Source: CAIWHR01 sp963813415 (GTDB lineage Bacteria > Pseudomonadota > Gammaproteobacteria > Burkholderiales > Casimicrobiaceae). From it: a stretch of 64,000 nucleotides of DNA. Positions 57,663 through 64,000 of this stretch are shown here, in pieces. The stretch is from positions 186,001 to 250,000 of the forward strand of contig CAWEYW010000007.1 of NCBI GenBank assembly GCA_963813415.1. Reading direction: 5' to 3'. Position 1 is the first letter of the stretch, and each line of letters starts with the position of its first letter. The position numbers were made by a program, and so were the translations under genes. The notes under the pieces were generated by a model. That model was given only the letters and a program-made list of their open reading frames with translations. It was not told the DNA's origin and made no database searches.

Positions 57663-59729
57663 TCAGACGAGACCGACCGCGACCAGCACGAGGTCGATCA
57701 GCTTGATGCCTATGAACGGCAACACAATGCCGCCCGCGCCGTACACCAGCAGGAAATTGCGAAGCAGCGGACCGGCGCCGAGTGGACGGTAGCGCACGCC
57801 TTTGAGCGCGAGTGGGATCAGGGCGATGATGATGAGCGCGTTGAAGATCACGGCGGCAAGGATGGCCGATGCCGGGGTGGCGAGCCCCATGACGTTGAGG
57901 GCCGCAAGCTGCGGGTAGGTACTCACGAACGCCGCCGGAATGATCGCGAAATACTTCGCCACGTCATTCGCAATGGAGAACGTGGTGAGGGCGCCGCGAG
58001 TCATCAGCATCTGCTTCCCGATCTCGACAACTTCGATCAGCTTGGTCGGGTTGGAATCGAGGTCAACCATGTTCCCCGCCTCTTTGGCGGCCTGGGTGCC
58101 GCTGCCCATCGCGACTGCCACGTCGGCCTGAGCGAGCGCGGGCGCATCGTTCGTGCCATCGCCGGTCATGGCGACCATCCGGCCCTCCTGCTGGTGACGC
58201 CGGATGAGCGCAAGCTTTTCCTCCGGACGCGCTTCGGCGAGAAAGTCATCCACGCCGGCCTCGGCGGCGATGGCCGCGGCTGTCAGCCGGTTATCGCCAG
58301 TGATCATCACGGTCTTGATGCCCATCTGGCGCAGCTCGGCGAAGCGTTCCCTGATGCCGCCCTTCACGATGTCCTTGAGCTCGACCACACCCAAAACTCG
58401 CTCGCCGTCCACGACTACGAGCGGGGTGCTGCCGCGGCGACCGACATCCTCCACCAGACGCTCGATGGCCGCGGGCATGTTGCCGCCCCGTGATTCGACA
58501 TAGGCCGCAATGGCGTCGGACGCCCCTTTGCGGATGCACCGGTCGCCGATGTTGACGCCGCTCATGCGGCTGTGCGCCGAAAAGGGGACGAAGATCGCGC
58601 CTAGCTCGGCGATCTGGCGCTCGCGGAATCCGAACTCGGTCTTCGCAAGAACGACGATGCTGCGTCCTTCCGGCGTCTCGTCAGCCAGCGACGAGAGCTG
58701 CGCCGCATCGGCCAGATCTCGCGCCGATACGCCTTGCGCCGGCAGAAATTTGCTCGCCTGCCGATTGCCCAAGGTGATCGTGCCGGTCTTGTCCAGCAGC
58801 AGCACGTCTACATCGCCTGCCGCCTCGACTGCGCGACCCGAGGTCGCGAGCACGTTGGCCCCAAGCATACGGCTCATTCCGGCAACGCCGATCGCAGATA
58901 ACAGGGCACCTATCGTCGTGGGTATCAAGCAAACGAGGAGGGCAACGAGCACCGTGATCGAAATTGGCTGCCCGGTCTTGGCGGCGTCGATGCTGTATAG
59001 GGAGAACGGCAACAGAGTGACGGTCGCGAGCAGGAATACGAGCGTCAGCGCCGCGAGAAAGATCTCGAGCGCGATCTCGTTCGGCGTCTTCCGCCGCTTG
59101 GCACTCTCCACCATGGCGATCATGCGATCCACGAAAGTCTCGCCCGGGTCGACCGTGCAGCGCACCACGATCCAATCGGAGAGCACTCGCGTGCCCCCCG
59201 TGACGGCAGAGAAGTCGCCCCCCGATTCCCGAATCACCGGCGCAGATTCGCCGGTAATTGCCGACTCGTCGACAGAGGCGACACCCTCGATCACTTCGCC
59301 ATCGCAGGGAATGAGGTCGCCCGTCTCCACGACGACGACATTGCCCTTGCGCAACTCGTCCGCGGGTTGTGTCCAGAAGGCAGTTCCGTGGTGGGGGTCG
59401 TTGAGGCGCTTCGCCCAGACACTTTGGCGCATGCCACGCAAGGCGGCGGCCTGGGCTTTGCTGCGGCCTTCGGCCAGCGCCTCGGCGAGATTGGCGAACA
59501 GCACCGTGAACCACAACCAGAGCGCGACGCTGCCGATGAACCAGGCCGGCGCCTCGCCGTGGCCGCGCAGTGCGTCGATCCAAAGCCACGTCGTGAGCAG
59601 ACTCCCCACGAACACGACGAACATCACGGGATTGCGCGCTTGCGCACGCGGATCGAGCTTGCGGAACGAATCAGTTACGGCCGGGCCGAGCAGCGCCCGG
59701 TCAAATAGCGGAAGGTGCTTGCGCGTCAT
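57663..59729 (-). CDS. kdpB: KdpB, P-type ATPase subunit
   Basis: 688 residues from ATG 59729 with AGGAGAG upstream; longer in-frame starts are not conserved. Catalytic motifs: DVLLLDKTGTITLGN (phosphorylated Asp), TGESAPVIRESGGD, KGASDAIAAYV (nucleotide domain), MTGDGTNDAPALAQADVAVAM. Couples ATP hydrolysis to K+ movement with KdpA. The order kdpA-kdpB-kdpC is standard. Confidence 0.96.
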   Translation of the reverse strand: MTRKHLPLFDRALLGPAVTDSFRKLDPRAQARNPVMFVVFVGSLLTTWLWIDALRGHGEAPAWFIGSVALWLWFTVLFANLAEALAEGRSKAQAAALRGMRQSVWAKRLNDPHHGTAFWTQPADELRKGNVVVVETGDLIPCDGEVIEGVASVDESAITGESAPVIRESGGDFSAVTGGTRVLSDWIVVRCTVDPGETFVDRMIAMVESAKRRKTPNEIALEIFLAALTLVFLLATVTLLPFSLYSIDAAKTGQPISITVLVALLVCLIPTTIGALLSAIGVAGMSRMLGANVLATSGRAVEAAGDVDVLLLDKTGTITLGNRQASKFLPAQGVSARDLADAAQLSSLADETPEGRSIVVLAKTEFGFRERQIAELGAIFVPFSAHSRMSGVNIGDRCIRKGASDAIAAYVESRGGNMPAAIERLVEDVGRRGSTPLVVVDGERVLGVVELKDIVKGGIRERFAELRQMGIKTVMITGDNRLTAAAIAAEAGVDDFLAEARPEEKLALIRRHQQEGRMVAMTGDGTNDAPALAQADVAVAMGSGTQAAKEAGNMVDLDSNPTKLIEVVEIGKQMLMTRGALTTFSIANDVAKYFAIIPAAFVSTYPQLAALNVMGLATPASAILAAVIFNALIIIALIPLALKGVRYRPLGAGPLLRNFLLVYGAGGIVLPFIGIKLIDLVLVAVGLV

Positions 59730-59740
59730 TGCCGGCTCTC

Positions 59741-61549
59741 CTAATGTGCCGCATAAAGTTGCAGGTGCTCGACGATCGGCCCGAGGGCGAGGGCCGGGAC
59801 GAAGGTCAGTGCGCCCACCAGGAGCACGGTGAACACGAGCAGCACCACGAACAGCGGTGTGTGCGTGGGGAGCGTGCCGGAACCCGCTGGAACGGTCTTT
59901 TTTGCGGCGAGCGAACCCGCGATCGCGAGCACCGGCACCATCAGCCAATACCGGGCGAACCACATCGCGATGCCGAGCGCCGTGTTGTAAAACGGCGTGT
60001 TGGCGTTGAGTCCCGCGAATGCACTGCCGTTGTTATTGCCCGCCGATGAGAACGCGTACAGGATTTCGGAGAACCCATGGGCGCCCGGGTTGGCGAGACT
60101 CGATAGCCCCTGCGGAAGCGACAGAGCAATGGCGGTCCCGCTGAGCACCACGAACGGCGGCACCAGGATCGCGATGGAGGCCATCTTGATCTCGAACGCC
60201 TCGATCTTCTTGCCCAAGTACTCCGGCGTCCGTCCGATCATCAATCCCGCCACGAATACCGCGACAATGGCGAATACGAGCATGCCGTAGAGTCCTGACC
60301 CCACGCCCCCGTAGATCACCTCTCCGAGTTGCATCAACGCCATCGGGACGAGACCGCCGAGTGGCGTGAACGAATCGTGCATGGCATTGACCGAGCCATT
60401 CGAGGCGGCGGTCGTCGCGGTCGCCCACAGCACCGAATTGGCGATGCCGAAACGCGCGTCCTTGCCTTCCATGTTGCCGCCGGATTGGCCGCCGCTCGCT
60501 GTCTGATCGACACCGACACCCGCGAGCAGCGGATTGCCTTGGCTTTCCGCCCATGCCGCGACTGCCAACAGCGCCACGAAGACGATGGTCATGGCGGCTA
60601 GTACCGCCCATCCCTGCCGCGTGTCCTTCACCATCGACCCGAACGTGTAGCAAAGTGCCGCGGAAATGAGCAGAATCGAAAGCATCTCGAGGAAGTTCGA
60701 CAGTGGCGTCGGGTTCTCCAACGGATGCGCGCTATTCACATTGAAGAAGCCGCCGCCGTTGGTGCCTAGCTGCTTGATGGCAATCTGCGACGCCGCGGGT
60801 CCGACGGCGACGACCTGCTCGCGCGCTGTGACCGGCTCGGTCACAGCATTGCCCTTGTCGTCCTTGACCGGTTGGCCGGCGGCATCGACCTTTGCGTTGT
60901 CGTAGGTCACCGGCTGCACGAGCTCGACCGTCTTGTAAGCCGAGAACGTCTGTACGGTTCCCTGCGCGACGAGCGCGACGGCGAGGACGACAGACAATGG
61001 CAGCAGGATGTAAAGCGTCGTTCGCACGAGATCGGTCCAGAAGTTCCCGATCGTGCTGGCGGAGGCCCGCTGGAAGCCCCGCACGAAGGCGATCAGCACC
61101 GCCATGCCGGTCGCCGCTGAGACGAAGTTCTGCACCGTCAACCCGAGCATCTGGGTCAGGTAGCTCATCGTGGTCTCGCCGCCATAGCCTTGCCAGTTGG
61201 TATTGGTGGCGAAACTCACCGCGGTGTTGAACGCCGAATCGGCCGATATCGCACCCATGCTTTGGGGATTCAGTGGCAGCCATTGCTGCAGGCGCTGCAG
61301 TGCATACACGACCAGCAGGCCGGCGACGTTGAACACGATCGCCGCAACGGCGTACTCCGTCCAGTGCATTTCGCGCGTGGAGTCGATGCCGCAGATTTTG
61401 TAGAGCAGGCGCTCAAATGGCGCGCCGATGCGATTGAGCAACGCCGGCCGTCCTTCGTAAATGCGAGCCATGTAAGCCCCCAGCGGCTTCGCCAAGGCGA
61501 GCAGGATCACCACATAGACGCTCAGTTGCAAATAGCTGTTGGCAGTCAT
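59741..61549 (-). CDS. kdpA: KdpA, K+-binding channel-like subunit
   Basis: 602 residues, ten helices. Selectivity-filter-like loops: TNTNWQGYGGETTMSY, LGTNGGGFFNVNSAHP, NGSVNAMHDSFTPLGGL and SAGNNNGSAFAGLNANTPFYN. Start ATG 61549, which overlaps the kdpF stop (ATGA). Eleven bases separate it from kdpB. Superfamily of K+ transporters (Trk/Ktr/Kdp). Confidence 0.96.
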   Translation of the reverse strand: MTANSYLQLSVYVVILLALAKPLGAYMARIYEGRPALLNRIGAPFERLLYKICGIDSTREMHWTEYAVAAIVFNVAGLLVVYALQRLQQWLPLNPQSMGAISADSAFNTAVSFATNTNWQGYGGETTMSYLTQMLGLTVQNFVSAATGMAVLIAFVRGFQRASASTIGNFWTDLVRTTLYILLPLSVVLAVALVAQGTVQTFSAYKTVELVQPVTYDNAKVDAAGQPVKDDKGNAVTEPVTAREQVVAVGPAASQIAIKQLGTNGGGFFNVNSAHPLENPTPLSNFLEMLSILLISAALCYTFGSMVKDTRQGWAVLAAMTIVFVALLAVAAWAESQGNPLLAGVGVDQTASGGQSGGNMEGKDARFGIANSVLWATATTAASNGSVNAMHDSFTPLGGLVPMALMQLGEVIYGGVGSGLYGMLVFAIVAVFVAGLMIGRTPEYLGKKIEAFEIKMASIAILVPPFVVLSGTAIALSLPQGLSSLANPGAHGFSEILYAFSSAGNNNGSAFAGLNANTPFYNTALGIAMWFARYWLMVPVLAIAGSLAAKKTVPAGSGTLPTHTPLFVVLLVFTVLLVGALTFVPALALGPIVEHLQLYAAH

Positions 61550-61638
61550 TCGAACCACTCCGGTTTGAGCAGCGCAGCCACGAGGTAAACGAACAGCCCA
61601 ATGGCAACCAGCGTGCCAAGCAAATAGATCGCAGTCAT
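61546..61638 (-). CDS. kdpF: KdpF micro-subunit
   Basis: 30 residues. One helix (YLLGTLVAIGLFVYLVAALL) with the family ending LKPEWFE. Stabilises the Kdp complex. ATGA overlaps on both sides: with the micro-gene upstream and with kdpA downstream. Confidence 0.9.
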   Translation of the reverse strand: MTAIYLLGTLVAIGLFVYLVAALLKPEWFE

Positions 61639-61727
61639 CTCGATCCCCGCAACCGTTCAAACGCGAAGATGAGGCCCAGCGTCAAAGCGGCGAGCGCCGC
61701 GCTGAGTAGCAGGAATGCGAAATCCAT
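61635..61727 (-). CDS. Small membrane protein at the head of the kdp operon
   Basis: 30 residues (MDFAFLLLSAALAALTLGLI, then FAFERLRGSR), one helix with a basic end, behind GAGGAGAG. It overlaps kdpF by ATGA, so it is the first gene of the operon and translationally coupled. Similar micro-genes precede kdpF in some other proteobacteria and are often missed. Function unknown; an extra subunit of the Kdp complex is a natural guess. Confidence 0.75.
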   Translation of the reverse strand: MDFAFLLLSAALAALTLGLIFAFERLRGSR

Positions 61728-62121
61728 GCAGCTCTCCTCAGTAGGAAGATGCCGTTGCTGGGACGAGTTGGTGATCGCCAGCACACAGCTTGAAATGTCG
61801 ACGACTTGAATCGTAAGGAGCGTGACATAAAAATGGTGTTAATAAGGCCATGGCCAGTGTTAACAGCGCGTCAATTCTTGACGGTTCGCAATGCAGGCGG
61901 GCGTTGCAGCCGAGGCAGCGTCGTTCTGTCACGCTAGCCGCGCACCCGTCGATACACGGTCGGAGGAGACTGGCGCTTACGGTGTAAACAACCCGTAAAA
62001 ATCGCGACCGGAGACCTACTGCAGATCCCAAACCGGCTGGATTCGTCTATGTTTATTGGTTGCCTCCGAATCTCGAGTCTGCCTCGATCGGCATCATTAG
62101 GCGGCCACACGGATGGGACCT
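61728..62121. other. Shared control region between kdp operon and kup
   Basis: 394 bases without a gene, more AT-rich than the neighbours. It holds a GTGTTAA direct repeat (61836-61863), the palindrome GGCCATGGCC (61846-61855) and the inverted repeat CGTCAA-TTC-TTGACG (61869-61883). The kdp promoter must lie here (leftward) and a kup promoter rightward; neither has a convincing sigma-70 -35/-10 pair, as expected for an activator-dependent kdp promoter. Confidence 0.55.
61836..61863 (-). promoter_or_regulatory. Candidate KdpE operator: 21-bp spaced direct repeat
   Basis: GTGTTAA at 61836-61842 and again at 61857-61863: a 21-bp period, two helical turns, about 110-135 bases before the first kdp start. 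OmpR-family regulators often bind tandem direct repeats on one DNA face. Confidence 0.4.
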
Positions 62122-64000
62122 ATGACCGATGAAGCTTCCGCTCCAATGCCCGGCGCCGGCACCGGGGAGTGCAACCCGCCATCCCGGCTGGCCATGCTCA
62201 CCCTCGCCGCGCTCGGCGTGGTGTACGGCGACATTGGTACAAGCCCGCTCTACGCCTTTCGGGAGGCCTTTACCGGCCCGCACGCGCTCGCGCCAACGGA
62301 AGCCAACGTGCTCGCGACGCTGTCGGCACTCTTCTGGGCGGTAATGCTGATCATTTCTGCGAAATACGTCTGGATCGTCCTCAAATTCGATAACAACGGC
62401 GAGGGCGGTGTGCTGGCGCTAACAGCGTTGGCGCATCGCGTGGCCGAGCAAGTCGGCCGCGGGACTCGCTACGTCATCGCCGCCGGCATCTTCGCGGCAG
62501 CACTGTTCTACGGCGATGCGGTGATCACGCCGGCAATCTCGGTTCTGTCGGCAGTGGAGGGATTGAGCGTTGTCACGCCTCGTTTCGAGCACTTCGTCAT
62601 CCCGATCACGTGCGTCGTCCTGATTGCGCTGTTCTTGATACAGAGGCGCGGCACGGGGCAAGTCGGCGCGCTGTTCGGGCCGATCACCATCGTATGGTTC
62701 GTCACACTCGCTGTATTGGGCATCCTCAGCATCATCGAATCGCCGGGTGTGCTGCGCGCCGTCGACCCGCTTTACGCGTTGGCATTCGCCCTCGAGCAAC
62801 CCAAGGCGGCGTTCTTGCTGCTGTCGGCCGTGTTCCTCGCGATTACCGGCGGCGAGGCCCTGTACGCGGACATGGGTCATTTCGGTGCCAAGCCGATCCG
62901 GATCGCGTGGTACGGGTTGGTCTGCCCGTCGCTTCTGCTCAATTACTTCGGCCAGGGCAGCCTGGTGCTGCGGCAGCCGGCTGCCGTCGAAAATCCGTTC
63001 TACTTTCTTGCGCCCGGCTGGCTGCTCGTGCCCTTGGTGCTCCTCGCGACCGCTGCTACCGTGATCGCATCGCAGGCTACGATTACGGGCGCCTATTCCC
63101 TCACCGTGGAGGCGTCCCGACTGGGCTTCCTGCCGCGCGTACGCGTGCTCCACACGTCGGAGGTCCAGCGCGGCCAGATCTACGTACCAACCGTGAACTG
63201 GCTGATGATGATCACCGTGGTCATTCTGGTGATCGAGTTCGGCTCGTCGAATGCCATCGCCGCTGCTTACGGCATTGCGGTCTCGGGCACGATGGTCATT
63301 ACGACCCTGCTGGTGCTATTCATCACGGTCAGTGCCCGCAAGCGGCTATGGTGGGTCGTCGCTTCAGCACTCGCAGTCTTCGCGATTTCCGAGTTTCTCT
63401 TCGTCGCCTCGAACCTTACCAAGATCCTGCACGGCGGCTGGTTTCCACTCGTGCTCGGCGCCGGAATCTTCCTGATGCTGAGGACGTGGAAGGGCGGCGC
63501 GGACGAAATTGCCGCGCAACGCCGCCGCATCGATTTTCCGTTGCAGGATTTTCTCTCCGGACCGCAGCCCGATGCACCGCGGGTGCCTGGGACGGCCGTG
63601 TACCTCACCTCCGACCCGAACACGGTTCCCAGCGCGCTGTTTCATAACCTGAAGCACTACAAGGTCCTGCACGAGCGAACGGTGTTCGTGCACGTGATCA
63701 CGGAAGACGTGCCGGTGGTCGATCGACAGCGTCGGATCGATCTCGCGCAGCCGGAGCCGGGCATCTACACCGTTACGTTGCGTTTCGGCTTTCGGGAGAC
63801 GCCAGATGTTCCCAAGGGCCTCGATGCCGCGCGCCCGCTCGGGCTGGAGCTCGAGCCAATGGACACGAGCTATTTCGTTGCGCGCACGTTCGTTGGTGAA
63901 CGGCAGCCGGGCATGCGTGGGTGGCGTTCCGCCCTGTTCGGCTGGATGAATCGCCAGTCCGAAGGTGTGGCGCCGTACTACAAGCTTCCGGGGAACCGAG
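62122..64000 (+). CDS. kup: Kup-type low-affinity K+ transporter (cut by window end)
   Basis: K+:H+ symporter of the KUP/HAK/KT family in the inner membrane. 626 residues visible and still open at base 64000; full family length is 620-640, so little is missing. Marks: LAALGVVYGDIGTSPLYAF, FDNNGEGGVLALTALA, FYGDAVITPAISVLSAVEG and ITGGEALYADMGHFG, NYFGQGSLVL. The cytosolic C-terminal domain starts near residue 460. ATG 62122 is chosen; ATG 62113 in the same frame is possible. Divergent from kdp, giving constitutive and inducible K+ uptake side by side. Confidence 0.94.
   Translation, partial: MTDEASAPMPGAGTGECNPPSRLAMLTLAALGVVYGDIGTSPLYAFREAFTGPHALAPTEANVLATLSALFWAVMLIISAKYVWIVLKFDNNGEGGVLALTALAHRVAEQVGRGTRYVIAAGIFAAALFYGDAVITPAISVLSAVEGLSVVTPRFEHFVIPITCVVLIALFLIQRRGTGQVGALFGPITIVWFVTLAVLGILSIIESPGVLRAVDPLYALAFALEQPKAAFLLLSAVFLAITGGEALYADMGHFGAKPIRIAWYGLVCPSLLLNYFGQGSLVLRQPAAVENPFYFLAPGWLLVPLVLLATAATVIASQATITGAYSLTVEASRLGFLPRVRVLHTSEVQRGQIYVPTVNWLMMITVVILVIEFGSSNAIAAAYGIAVSGTMVITTLLVLFITVSARKRLWWVVASALAVFAISEFLFVASNLTKILHGGWFPLVLGAGIFLMLRTWKGGADEIAAQRRRIDFPLQDFLSGPQPDAPRVPGTAVYLTSDPNTVPSALFHNLKHYKVLHERTVFVHVITEDVPVVDRQRRIDLAQPEPGIYTVTLRFGFRETPDVPKGLDAARPLGLELEPMDTSYFVARTFVGERQPGMRGWRSALFGWMNRQSEGVAPYYKLPGNR

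Overview
The window is a GC-rich chromosomal stretch from a Gram-negative bacterium, most probably a betaproteobacterium. I infer this from gene order (D-amino-acid aminotransferase, YbeD, lipB, lipA; rpe, gph, trpE, trpG, trpD, trpC; thiS, thiG, trmB), from outer-membrane and lipoprotein genes, and from YqjD/YqjE/YqjK-type membrane stress proteins. I see no rRNA, no convincing tRNA, no CRISPR array, no insertion sequence and no prophage block. Nearly all DNA is coding, and many genes are joined by 4-base ATGA/GTGA overlaps.

Layout. 0-7.5 kb: end of a DacA/DacC-type carboxypeptidase, a D-amino-acid aminotransferase, a flavin reductase, cfa, the lipoate pair ybeD-lipB-lipA, mltA, a small divergent membrane protein, apaG. 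7.5-14.3 kb: rpe-gph, then a trp operon that begins with an unannotated 14-residue leader peptide with four Trp codons, and that carries an nhaA Na+/H+ antiporter gene between trpE and trpG. 14.5-20.2 kb: small exported proteins, then a large ATPase-TPR-BTAD regulator paired with a FadL-type outer-membrane protein. 20.4-24.7 kb: an Ugp-like ABC importer, followed by a 106-bp in-register palindrome and an endonuclease/phosphatase-family gene. 25.8-33.9 kb: a glycan-assembly locus of one methyltransferase and three multi-domain glycosyltransferases, several with coiled coils. 33.9-36.4 kb: trmB, an exported protein, thiG, thiS.

36.5-51.9 kb is an accessory, stress-type region. It holds an ECF sigma factor with a zinc-finger anti-sigma, a Ku protein reduced to the C-terminal half of its core, a hemerythrin, a CHASE3 histidine kinase, a sigma-54 activator without receiver domain, two response regulators, and then a long run of small membrane proteins, lipoproteins, a ferritin-like protein, CsbD and a cysteine-repeat protein. 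Four GG-N10-GC sigma-54-type promoters lie in front of small genes here. My working inference is that the local sigma-54 activator and kinase/regulator set drives this envelope/oxidative-stress module.

52-64 kb: an isolated tartrate/D-malate dehydrogenase, a probable gene remnant, then the full high-affinity potassium system kdpE-kdpD-kdpC-kdpB-kdpA-kdpF with one extra micro-gene (transcribed leftward), and a divergent kup gene cut by the window end. Together they give inducible P-type and constitutive K+ uptake around one shared intergenic control region.
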